DNA of 33,481 nucleotides from Cytophaga sp051961495 (lineage in GTDB: Bacteria; Bacteroidota; Bacteroidia; Cytophagales; Cytophagaceae). The notes under the pieces were generated by a model. It saw only the letters and a list, made by a program, of their open reading frames with translations. It ran no database searches and was not told the DNA's origin. This document shows, in pieces, positions 18,501 to 24,719 of this stretch (position 1 is its first letter; every line of letters starts with the position of its first letter). Made by a program: the position numbers and the translations under genes. The stretch is taken from positions 1 through 33,481 of the forward strand of contig NZ_JBQCDF010000175.1 in assembly GCF_051961495.1 (NCBI RefSeq), written 5' to 3'.

Positions 18501-20983
18501 TGAGCAGTGCGCCTTTATCTTTTGTCACGCAAAAACAATACGATGCAGGCACCACAACCAATACCGTTATAGGTGTTTTAAATAACAGCCAGGGAACAGA
18601 TAATGGTGGCTTAGTATCTACGAACTATATGGTTGATTACAACCTGAGCAGTTTCAGTAACAGCAGCACGTATACACTGGTAAACGGTTCTGGAACATCC
18701 ATCGGAACACGCACACCGCGTAATGTATGGAACATTGCTTCTGTCACCACCAATAAAGCCGGATATGCAACCGTATATAGTTATGATAACGATTACAATC
18801 TGGAATGGATGGTGGAAACACTGCCGGGCCTGGGATCAAAGACCGTTGATTATGTATATGATGACGATCACCAGTTGCTGCAAACGATCTATCAGAAAAA
18901 CGACCTCAGTGACCGGTTTGCACATATTTATAAATACGATAAAGTCGGCAGACTGAAGACTGCTTCAACACGTGAAGCCAGCGGTTTGCTGAAGCTGCAG
19001 GAAAAGTATATTTATTATCTGCATGGTGCGCTGAAGCGTAAGGAGCTTGCAGGAAACCTGCAGGGGATCGATTATGTATATACCATCCAGGGCTGGCTGA
19101 AAGGGATCAACCATCCGGAATTAAACAATACAAAAGACCCGGGCAAGGATGGTGTTGCTGCTACAGCAAATGCAGGCTTCGCGCCGGATGTGTTTGGCAT
19201 GAGCTACGATTATTATAACGGGGATTATTCAAACTCAAGCCTGACCTATCTGGCAGCTACCAATATTTTACAGGACCAGTTATACAATGGTACGATACAG
19301 AGTACAACCTGGGGCACCAAAGACCATTTAAATGCAGGTAATCCATATCAATATATCTATCAGTATGATAATAAATATCAACTTACATGGGCATATTTCG
19401 GGTACAGGAATGTGGCCAATAATACCAATGTAGATATAAGCGCAAATAGATTATCGGTAAGCTATGACAGGAATGGAAACATTACTTATAAAGGAACATT
19501 AAAAAGTGCAACCGTTTCTGATGATTATAACTATGGTTACAATCCTGCTACGCTTCCTATTCAGCCGGTCACCACAAATAAACTGTTCCGTCTCAATACC
19601 TATGCCGGTGATATAAACCGAAATTATATTTACAATGCGATCGGGCAGATGACTCAGCAAACAGAGGCAGATGGCAAGGCTAAAAAAGTAAAGTACAATG
19701 GATATGGCCAGGTGACAGAAGTACGAAATGAAGCAAATCTGTTAACTGTTTTATACGAGTACAATGAACGCGGGCAAAAAGTAAAGAAGACTACGTATGC
19801 GCCGGCAGGCACCGCCAATTATGTTACCTGTTATGTATCGGTTGCGGCCGGAAACATCATGATTATCTATGATACGAAATCAGGTACCTTGCAGCAGTCG
19901 GAAATTCCGTTGTATGGAGCAGCACGCATTGGCGTGGCATATAAAAACGGCTCAGCACTTACCTTCACGTATGAATTAAAAGATCATCTGGGCAATGTGC
20001 GTGCAACCATTAACCGGACAAAGAAAAGTGATGGCACGGCAGATATCCTGAGCTGGGCAGATTATTTACCGTTTGGAGAAGTTATTGCAGACAGGCACGG
20101 AGAAACAGCCGGCCTGGCTTCCCGCTTCGGCTACCAGGGCGATTATGCCGAATGTGATCCTGAAACGAAGTGGAATGATTTTGACCTGCGCATGTATGAT
20201 CCTTCTATCGGCAGATGGTTGAGCAGGGATCCTTATAATCAATATCATTCACCGTATGTGGGTATGGGTAATGATCCGGTGAATGGAGTAGATCCAGATG
20301 GAGGATTTGATTCATGGTTTGGGGCATTTATGTATAATGCATCGAGAGGTTTTAAAGGATCCATCATAAATAAAGCAAGTGCAGGAACCGGAGAAAAAGG
20401 ATATAATGTTAATTTTATAACTGAAGATGGTAGATTGGACGTACGCGATGAATTCGGAAAATTTAGTGTTAAAGAGAACTTAGATATTGCTTTTAATAAC
20501 CTCCCAGCCCGTATTTTGAGTAATGCTATTCCAATGCTAGGGGATAATATAACTGCAATGAGGTTTGTAGGGGCGCTTATAGATCAGGATCAAGCAGAAA
20601 TAAAAACTCAAGGTATAGAATATGGAATAGCAATTGTTGGAGCTATTCCTGTAGGAAGAGTCGCTGGAAAACTTATTAAGGTCGAACAATATGCATTAAG
20701 AGCAGCTGAAAGCGGTTTTTACCCTGTATTGAAGCGAGGTTGTGCAGGTGCGCAAGAATTAACATGGTTGAATAAGGGAGATGTATGGAAATTTGGAACA
20801 ACGAAAAATCCATTTACCAGGTATAGCCAAAAATATTTAGATAATATTGGAGAATTTGGAGTATATTATAAAACTGAATTTACTGGTACTTTAAAACAAG
20901 CTACAACAGTAGAAAGGATGAAAATTTTGAATTTTAGAGGACAAAATGGGGTTTTGCCAGCTGGAAATAAAATTGTAAAATAA
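15599..20983 (+). CDS. Secreted RHS/YD-repeat protein with GIY-YIG-like nuclease tip (polymorphic toxin)
   Basis: A 1794-residue protein. Residues 1-23 are a Sec signal peptide (ending LLHAQ). About 30-430 are propeller-like repeats (FRVNYDTTDHQTYYDLKIHP, FIITWASRKSGNYDVYLKK). YD repeats run from about 440. The RHS core is about 1461-1568: DHLGNVRATI, WADYLPFGEV, SRFGYQGDYAECDPETKW, SIGRWLSRDP, GNDPVNGVDPDGG. The tip (1569-1794) contains GDVWKFGTTKNPFTRYSQ (from residue 1727), Arg1741, and Glu1772 in ATTVERMKI, and ends NGVLPAGNKIVK. The K-F-G, Arg, Glu order fits the GIY-YIG (URI) nuclease superfamily used by some polymorphic toxins; the first GIY motif is weak, so the nuclease call is tentative. 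G+C drops visibly at the core/tip junction. The predicted immunity gene overlaps the stop by one base. Confidence 0.9.
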   Translation: MLRIRVIFISIICFLQGYLLHAQCTQATVPAGVIKDIMAATYPSTPRYLTGEIDEATGKLVCMWQEQDVVGTTRDIKCAIYDKDLNQLVAPFRVNYDTTDHQTYYDLKIHPYDNSFIITWASRKSGNYDVYLKKISLDITSGAAVTAAADVLVTNTALDQASTNVTINYARNEIIVGYNSMTTASDWDVYVRRLDYATLTTIGSEFRINTVTTATQAIWGIEYSTQADEFIVSYHSNATGNYDILCKTYKYDATTSAYIVSAAEQTVNTYLTSDQMTPFLIVNQTTGDYAISWSSNGQDGSSRGAYARVYDRLNAAKTSEILLNVTTSGDQFNPRPFWDEPTNVLGYSWAHVSGSSLIRMGLYDGNNSYAMIGGELDPLSGANVNGAGYTLSWGLVHPKSHRFYLCYDQFNGAVSSYGRIFVSNYCHPSFNPALSTSNSDMNWVDTKSFNAYGDVVSESRTFYDNRGKELQSQSFNAENPKFVFGQMSLYDYLDRPTLQTLPAVSNNTGAFVYNPYFIVSQAGAPPTAYNAANWDASGTVNNPAAVINTAGSLGTYYSANNTYETGVPNTSYPYSRTFLNDDAQGGVVKQTNPGEALRMGQGHETKSISLGVLNELDHYAMLRKTQFVVNANAPSTLKQKAGKSIVIDENGMSGLSFTDLSGNTIATAKEGTSSMPTDQKVSSSVQLTPNLYYCNFTYAGSSCNMSHLRVFGAGNVEIINVYDGAILYPMGPAAAVPEISYSGTITDLQIRSAEPFSVKMLCNPDVFPPISMDVWLKYEAVYQQGQSSIDLHLQSGHGLSGSLSNAAGATIEIQDLTSAAIVYSGAAAGYNYSGLAAGFYRIRFNGLNYQNLYNNSSLTLSYNQFYTNWAYYFYDDNGNLIAKTQPNGISSLTDYTLPKYTDTYTYTTSGQVLSSTEVDGGTTNYVYRNDGSLRFSQNADQATDGRFSFVNYDADNRTVMSGEYKTGLSSAPLSFVTQKQYDAGTTTNTVIGVLNNSQGTDNGGLVSTNYMVDYNLSSFSNSSTYTLVNGSGTSIGTRTPRNVWNIASVTTNKAGYATVYSYDNDYNLEWMVETLPGLGSKTVDYVYDDDHQLLQTIYQKNDLSDRFAHIYKYDKVGRLKTASTREASGLLKLQEKYIYYLHGALKRKELAGNLQGIDYVYTIQGWLKGINHPELNNTKDPGKDGVAATANAGFAPDVFGMSYDYYNGDYSNSSLTYLAATNILQDQLYNGTIQSTTWGTKDHLNAGNPYQYIYQYDNKYQLTWAYFGYRNVANNTNVDISANRLSVSYDRNGNITYKGTLKSATVSDDYNYGYNPATLPIQPVTTNKLFRLNTYAGDINRNYIYNAIGQMTQQTEADGKAKKVKYNGYGQVTEVRNEANLLTVLYEYNERGQKVKKTTYAPAGTANYVTCYVSVAAGNIMIIYDTKSGTLQQSEIPLYGAARIGVAYKNGSALTFTYELKDHLGNVRATINRTKKSDGTADILSWADYLPFGEVIADRHGETAGLASRFGYQGDYAECDPETKWNDFDLRMYDPSIGRWLSRDPYNQYHSPYVGMGNDPVNGVDPDGGFDSWFGAFMYNASRGFKGSIINKASAGTGEKGYNVNFITEDGRLDVRDEFGKFSVKENLDIAFNNLPARILSNAIPMLGDNITAMRFVGALIDQDQAEIKTQGIEYGIAIVGAIPVGRVAGKLIKVEQYALRAAESGFYPVLKRGCAGAQELTWLNKGDVWKFGTTKNPFTRYSQKYLDNIGEFGVYYKTEFTGTLKQATTVERMKILNFRGQNGVLPAGNKIVK

Positions 20984-21378
20984 TGGCATTTAGATTTAAT
21001 ATATTGGCTGACTTTTATTGGGAGACACACATTGATAAGGTTTTGGATGCCTTGTCAGATCTAGGCTATAGAAAATATTTTTCAGAACAATATTATGGTA
21101 GTTCCTTAGAAGGCTTAACTGTAGTATTGATGTGTCAGGATCCGAAATTAAATCTTAAAAAAAGAATTCGACTATCGAAAAACGAGAAAAAAATATATCT
21201 GGATATTATGCTTGACTTAACTCATTTTATAGCAATAACCCCAAAGGAGCGTGAAAAGATAGTCGTAGATAAATTGATTTCAGAGGTGCCGCCAATAATT
21301 TCAAAGTATAAATTAGAAGATTTTGATCTTGTAAAATTTGAAAAAGATTTGAAGAATTGGATGTCTAAAATATTATAA
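20983..21378 (+). CDS. Predicted immunity protein for the GIY-YIG-like tip
   Basis: A 131-residue cytosolic protein without signal peptide or membrane segment. Its ATG overlaps the TAA of the RHS gene (shared base 20983), so translation is coupled, as is usual for toxin/immunity pairs. The sequence is mixed alpha/beta: MAFRFNILADFYWETHIDKV, LEGLTVVLMCQD, KIYLDIMLDLTHFIAITPKE, and a charged helical end (DFDLVKFEKDLKNWMSKIL). I did not match it to a named immunity family with certainty. Its A+T-rich composition matches the tip rather than the RHS body, which suggests that tip and immunity gene were acquired together. The role rests on position and size, not on a catalytic motif. Confidence 0.75.
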   Translation: MAFRFNILADFYWETHIDKVLDALSDLGYRKYFSEQYYGSSLEGLTVVLMCQDPKLNLKKRIRLSKNEKKIYLDIMLDLTHFIAITPKEREKIVVDKLISEVPPIISKYKLEDFDLVKFEKDLKNWMSKIL

Positions 21379-21479
21379 ACTTCTACCATTTTTGCTATGG
21401 TTAGTAAATATCGCTTCTCTACGTTTTTACAGTATCATCTAAAGCTCTGTTAGATTGAAATAAACGTTGAATCGAAATT

Positions 21480-21590
21480 ATGAACTATTCAGGAATGACA
21501 ATAAATGAAAGGTTGGCAGTTAGTGGATTAATTAAAGAATTTGACTTAGCTAAAAAGGAAAAAGACAAAGTGAAACTTGTCTATATTTCG
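21480..21590 (+). pseudogene. Fragment of a small conserved protein, cut off by a repeat
   Basis: Starts MNYSGMTINERLAVSGLIKE and continues as FDLAKKEKDKVKLVYI. From memory, this N-terminus is typical of a small Bacteroidota protein (MTVNERLY..GL..EFD..) often found next to toxin tips. After about 36 residues the family-like sequence stops where repeat copy 1 begins (about 21583). The frame runs on by chance to 21800 through the repeat and the RHS core in the wrong frame. It is best read as the stump of an immunity gene whose toxin partner is gone. The 100 bases before it (21379-21479) show no feature. Confidence 0.5.
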
Positions 21591-21780
21591 CCATCTGTTG
21601 GCGTTCACCACTCTCACCATACCACAACTCAACCTGCTGTTGTGCCATCGGCCAACAGCCGTGGCGGAAGCCAAGTAAAAGAAGTTTCGATCTATGGCGT
21701 AAGCCTATTGACATCTGTTCAAGGCCATAGTATCTATAATACCATCCGGCTTAACCTCACGCTTTGGCTACCAGGGCGAT
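21583..21780 (+). repeat. Tip-junction repeat, copy 1
   Basis: Shares long stretches with copies 2 and 3, for example CAACCTGCTGTTGTGCCATC, CGGCCAACAGC, AGCCAAGTAAAA and TCGATCTATG. It is directly followed by an RHS core segment that encodes SGLTSRFGYQGDYAECDP, nearly the same as in the RHS gene ending at 20983. An internal inverted pair, CTGTTGGC (21595-21602) and GCCAACAG, encloses about 50 bases. All frames crossing the RHS join contain stops before about 21712. Confidence 0.75.
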
Positions 21781-21828
21781 TATGCAGAATGCGATCCTGA
21801 AACGAAATGGAATGATTTTGATCTGCGC

Positions 21829-22614
21829 ATGTATGATGCCTCTATTGGCAAATGGTTGAGCAGAGACCCGAAGAAAGTTGGCTGGAGTCCCTATATTGGG
21901 ATTGGCAATAATCCTATTAATAAAATAGATCCGGATGGAGGAAGTCCTCAGGACGATATTCATATAAAAACGGATAAACCAAATGAATTGCATGTCGTAG
22001 AGGCAAATGCGCCTGATAGATATTTTATTGATGGAATTTTAATAAATTATGGTTCTGGTACACCAGATAGAAGTTGGAATACTAAAGATTACATTGGCGG
22101 TAGAACTGTAATTCGTTATGCTAGTCCTCATGAATATGTATGGGGAAGTTATAATTCTAGTACGCCAAGCGCAACAGATCTTGCACTAGCAGGTGTTGGA
22201 ACTAGCTTCTATGTGGGAGAGCGGCAAAGTAGTCACATATTGAGTAGTCGATCAGGCTATAGTTCAGGTAAACTTAATATTAATTCAGCAAAAATTTATT
22301 CAAAAACGCAAGCGAAAGGAATATCAACGATGAGTAAAAGCATAGGTTGGGGATTAACTGCTTGGAGTATATATGATACTGAAACGCAGTATAGGACTAA
22401 TCCACAATTCAATCGTAGAGCCTATAATCATATAAATAATGGAGTAAGTGTTTATTTCCCTATAACTGCTATTCCAATCGCTATAGGTGATTATGCCGGA
22501 CAACAATATGCTAATGAAATAAACAGTCTAAGTGAACCAGGTGGATTCCTTTTTGAAACAATGAGATGGACTATGGACGGATTGGGAGTTCCTACAGGCA
22601 TAGAAAATAAATAA
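21829..22614 (+). CDS. Displaced RHS C-terminal tip (orphan toxin module)
   Basis: The reading frame encodes an RHS core fragment and then a new tip. In-frame RHS sequence starts at about 21742 (SGLTSRFGYQGDYAECDPET), before the first ATG at 21829, and stops lie upstream at 21676 and near 21709. There is thus no shell and no signal peptide. Residues 1-39 are core (MYDASIGKWLSRDPKKVGW, GNNPINKIDPDGG). The rest is a tip I do not recognise: KPNELHVVEANAPDRYF, then a hydrophobic, Gly-rich part (MSKSIGWGLTAWSIYD; NGVSVYFPITAIPIAIGDYA). The adjacent membrane protein suggests a membrane-acting toxin (inference). Such orphan tips can replace the tip of a full RHS gene by recombination in the shared core, here with the RHS gene at 15599. 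Confidence 0.75.
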   Translation: MYDASIGKWLSRDPKKVGWSPYIGIGNNPINKIDPDGGSPQDDIHIKTDKPNELHVVEANAPDRYFIDGILINYGSGTPDRSWNTKDYIGGRTVIRYASPHEYVWGSYNSSTPSATDLALAGVGTSFYVGERQSSHILSSRSGYSSGKLNINSAKIYSKTQAKGISTMSKSIGWGLTAWSIYDTETQYRTNPQFNRRAYNHINNGVSVYFPITAIPIAIGDYAGQQYANEINSLSEPGGFLFETMRWTMDGLGVPTGIENK

Positions 22615-22620
22615 TTTGAT

Positions 22621-23025
22621 ATGAACATAATTGATATATTTCTATTTAGTTGGTACAATATTTTAGATAATACCATTTATAGCCGCAGCGCTTCAAATCA
22701 AGGAATCAGCGCTAAAGAGCATTCATTCTTTATAGTGTTTTTACTTCTTGGTATAAACATTTATTCTATATTTAGTTATTTGTTCATAAGATATTTTAAT
22801 TTTAATATTAATCTTTATTGGGCTTTAATCAACGCTCTTTTCGTTTTTATTGTTGGATATTTAATTTATTTTAAAAATAAAAGACTTAATAGAGTTGTTA
22901 CAATGCATGTAAGTCATCTAAAAAAAATATTATTTATTGGGATTTCTCTCATTTATACTATCGCTTCAATTTATTTAATGTTAAGAGTAGGCGATTACGT
23001 CCGTTTTAAATTAGGAAATGGGTAA
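22621..23025 (+). CDS. Multi-pass membrane protein, predicted immunity partner of the orphan tip
   Basis: A 134-residue protein with three evident hydrophobic segments: HSFFIVFLLLGINIYSIFSY (about 40-60), YWALINALFVFIVGYLIYF (about 67-85) and ILFIGISLIYTIASIYLMLR (about 102-121). A short polar N-terminus is also present. It starts 6 bases after the orphan tip stop codon, which is the usual immunity position. Small membrane proteins of this shape commonly follow RHS tips in Bacteroidota. A membrane location fits protection against a toxin that acts on the inner membrane. No family name is assigned. Confidence 0.65.
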   Translation: MNIIDIFLFSWYNILDNTIYSRSASNQGISAKEHSFFIVFLLLGINIYSIFSYLFIRYFNFNINLYWALINALFVFIVGYLIYFKNKRLNRVVTMHVSHLKKILFIGISLIYTIASIYLMLRVGDYVRFKLGNG

Positions 23026-23044
23026 GACATATTCCCTTTATGTC
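23026..23044 (+). terminator. Weak hairpin after the membrane protein gene
   Basis: GACATA (23026-23031) and TATGTC (23039-23044) enclose a 7-base loop, immediately after the stop codon, followed by ATATTT. The stem is only 6 bp and the T tract is short, so termination is uncertain. Confidence 0.25.
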
Positions 23045-23247
23045 ATATTTCCACCCATGTTGGTGCTCACCACTCTCACCATAAAACAACCCAACCTGCT
23101 GTTGCACCATCGGCCAACAGCAGCGGCGGAAGCCAAGTAAAAAGAAGTATCGATCTATGGCCTAAGCTATATATAACATCTGTTCAAGGCCATAGATATG
23201 TATAATACCATCAGGCCTGGCCTCGCGCTTCGGTTACCAGGGCGATT
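23045..23247 (+). repeat. Tip-junction repeat, copy 2, with truncated RHS core
   Basis: Aligns with copy 1 along its full length, from ATATTTC...GTTGG to GACATCTGTTCAAGG-like and GGCCATAG segments. It then enters the same RHS core sequence (SGLASRFGYQGD). The core match ends abruptly after GGGCGAT at about 23247, where unrelated sequence begins. The DNA keeps only about a dozen core codons and no tip. The inverted pair is reduced to TGTTGG and CCAACA. Confidence 0.75.
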
Positions 23248-23273
23248 CTGCCCCGGTTGGTAATCACGCATGT

Positions 23274-23310
23274 TACCGTGGTTGTGCCTTCACCTCGGCG
23301 AATCGGCCTC
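23274..23310 (+). repeat. GC-rich element, short copy
   Basis: ACCGTGGTTGTGCCTTCACC and the following CGGCGAATCGGCCTCT match the left half of the element at 23467 with few differences. The right arm of the hairpin is missing; the sequence passes straight into repeat copy 3. Confidence 0.65.
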
Positions 23311-23440
23311 TCCACCCTTGTTGGCGGTCACAACTCTCGCCATACCAGAACTCAACCTGCTGTTGTGCCATCGGCCAACAGCCGCTGCGGGGGCCAAGTA
23401 AAAAGAAGTTTCGATCTATGCGCAAGCTTATTTACATTTG
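23311..23440 (+). repeat. Tip-junction repeat, copy 3
   Basis: Matches copies 1 and 2 from CCACCCTTGTTGG through CTCAACCTGCTGTTGTGCCA and CGGCCAACAGC to TCGATCTATG. Similarity then fades in AT-rich sequence, and no RHS core follows. A 97-codon open frame crosses it (23257-23550). I do not call it a gene, because it runs through two different repeats and has no signal or start context. Confidence 0.7.
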
Positions 23441-23466
23441 TTTTTAATTTTATAGAGAATATTTCG

Positions 23467-23533
23467 CCGTGGCTGTGCCTTCACCGCGGCGAATCGGCCT
23501 CTGCCGCGGTGAAGGCACTTGTTGCCGTTAGTC
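23467..23533 (+). repeat. GC-rich element with perfect 16-bp inverted repeat
   Basis: GTGCCTTCACCGCGGC (23475-23490) and GCCGCGGTGAAGGCAC (23503-23518) are perfect reverse complements with a 12-base loop. The 60-base line around it has 39 G or C by my count, far above the flanking DNA. No T tract follows, so it is not a simple terminator. A half copy lies at 23274. Confidence 0.8.
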
Positions 23534-23958
23534 ATGAAAATGATTTTTAAGCCATAATAAATTCGGAAGCATTGTGCGTATAAGTTAACTAATTCAATTA
23601 GCATCATAAAGTAGCGGGTGTTGGAAGGCCAATAAATGAAAAGTTAATCACCAACTGATTAATTATTTTTTTTGATCCAATAAAAGAAATTCAATGCCAA
23701 TTTAACATTGTCTGGTACTTAATATATACCCAACACTAAATGTAGCTGTGAAAACAGATATTGGATATTTTTGAATGCACGAATACCAACCTGAAGTGCA
23801 TATAAAAAAACACAAATATTTCTCCTTAAAAAATATTTGAAAATTTTTGTAACGAAATCCTGAAACGGAGTCTTAATATAAGAAGAGGTCTGTCGGTGTT
23901 AAACCTGGACAGTAATATTATAATTACCCAAACAATACAAATACGTTAATACGATTTT
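23534..23958. other. AT-rich intergenic region before copy C
   Basis: No plausible gene on either strand. It is strongly A/T-rich, with T runs near 23665-23675 and A runs near 23803-23830. It must contain the promoter of copy C unless transcription reads through, but no complete TTTG/TAnnTTTG pair was found. The upstream region of the other OmpH-like gene (8444-8502) is not conserved here. Confidence 0.6.
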
Positions 23959-24522
23959 ATGAGTACGAATACCATGTTTAAAGTTTTAGCAGGCCTGAAT
24001 GTAATTTTAATCGGCGCAGTTATTTTTTTAGCTGTTAAACTCTACACCGGAGAGCAGATCTATTATGTAGACTCTTCCAAACTGTTGAAGGATTACAAGG
24101 AGATGGAAGATGCCCGCAAAGAGTACACCAAAAAGATGGAAGCCTATAAAGCAAATGTTGATACACTTACCTCCGGCGTTCAGAAGCAGATTGAGCAGTA
24201 CGAGAAAGAATCTTCGAAGATGTCGGATCGTGAAAAGAAGTTAAGCAGAGAACTGATCAATACCCGTCAGCAGGAGCTGATGGATTACCAGCGCGCGATT
24301 GACCAGCAGGCACGTGAAGAAGACCAGAAGATCATGGGCAAGGTATTAAACAACATCAATACCTTTTTACTGGAATATGGTAAGAAGAAAAATTGCAGGT
24401 ATGTATTGGTAGCCGCTAATGGCAACATCGCTTACGGAAATGAAAGTCTTGATATAACAACAGATGTACTGAAGGAACTGAATGAGCGCTACGTCGCGGC
24501 GGCTAAAACAGTACAACAGTAA
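23959..24522 (+). CDS. OmpH/Skp-like membrane-anchored periplasmic chaperone (copy 2)
   Basis: A 187-residue near twin of the protein at 8503. From GLNVILIGAV to VLKELNERY (about 170 residues) I find only two substitutions (TRKME to TKKME, NTYLLE to NTFLLE). The first about 10 residues (MSTNTMFKVLA) and the last about 9 (VAAAKTVQQ) differ. As in copy 1, there is one N-terminal hydrophobic anchor, a long coiled-coil arm and a compact end. It heads copy C, 197 bases before the SpvB-like gene, with no lipoprotein gene in between. The pattern of identity points to gene conversion or selection for a fixed sequence. Confidence 0.82.
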   Translation: MSTNTMFKVLAGLNVILIGAVIFLAVKLYTGEQIYYVDSSKLLKDYKEMEDARKEYTKKMEAYKANVDTLTSGVQKQIEQYEKESSKMSDREKKLSRELINTRQQELMDYQRAIDQQAREEDQKIMGKVLNNINTFLLEYGKKKNCRYVLVAANGNIAYGNESLDITTDVLKELNERYVAAAKTVQQ

Positions 24523-24529
24523 TATATAT

Positions 24530-24573
24530 GTTTGTGCAGGATATACATCCCCCGTATGTATGTCTGCACAAAC
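24530..24573 (+). promoter_or_regulatory. Hairpin between OmpH-like and SpvB-like genes
   Basis: GTTTGTGCAG (24530-24539) pairs perfectly with CTGCACAAAC (24564-24573). An inner stem ATACAT/ATGTAT (24543-24548, 24556-24561) extends it, leaving a C-rich loop. No T tract follows, so it may be an RNA processing or stability element, or an attenuator-like structure. Its function is unknown. Confidence 0.5.
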
Positions 24574-24610
24574 ACCAACAAATGAGTTAGTAAAAAAAGA
24601 CAATATCATT

Positions 24611-24648
24611 ACCTGTTTTCAAAGATCCCCATATCTATTGAAACAGGT
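24611..24648 (+). promoter_or_regulatory. Second hairpin before the SpvB-like gene
   Basis: ACCTGTTTTCAA (24611-24622) pairs with TTGAAACAGGT (24638-24648), with one bulged T. The stem continues as AGAT/ATCT around a CCCCAT loop. It lies about 70 bases before the ATG and has no T tract. Together with the hairpin at 24530 it fills the place that the lipoprotein gene takes in copy B. Confidence 0.5.
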
Positions 24649-24719
24649 ATGTACAGAGAGTATAACACCTTTCTGTATCAACAAATAAAAGACACAAATA
24701 CTATAAGAATAAAAATCCT

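Noticed and set aside
21583..21660. Integron attC-like site
   Set aside because: The inverted pair starts with GTTGG and ends with CCAAC, the wrong order for attC ends, and no integrase is present.
21591..21800. Continuation of the 21480 frame through repeat and RHS core
   Set aside because: The RHS core here is read in the wrong frame (ending LPGRLCRMRS), so this part is not a real protein.
23257..23550. 97-codon open frame
   Set aside because: It crosses the GC-rich element, repeat copy 3 and then the full hairpin; the matching frame in copies 1 and 2 ends in stops. The open frame follows from the GC-rich repeats.
23766..23773. TATTTTTG as a promoter box for copy C
   Set aside because: It matches TAnnTTTG, but no TTTG lies 19-21 bases upstream, and it is about 185 bases from the ATG.
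21379..23958. CRISPR array
   Set aside because: The repeats are long, few and unevenly spaced, with no short regular repeat-spacer pattern and no cas genes.
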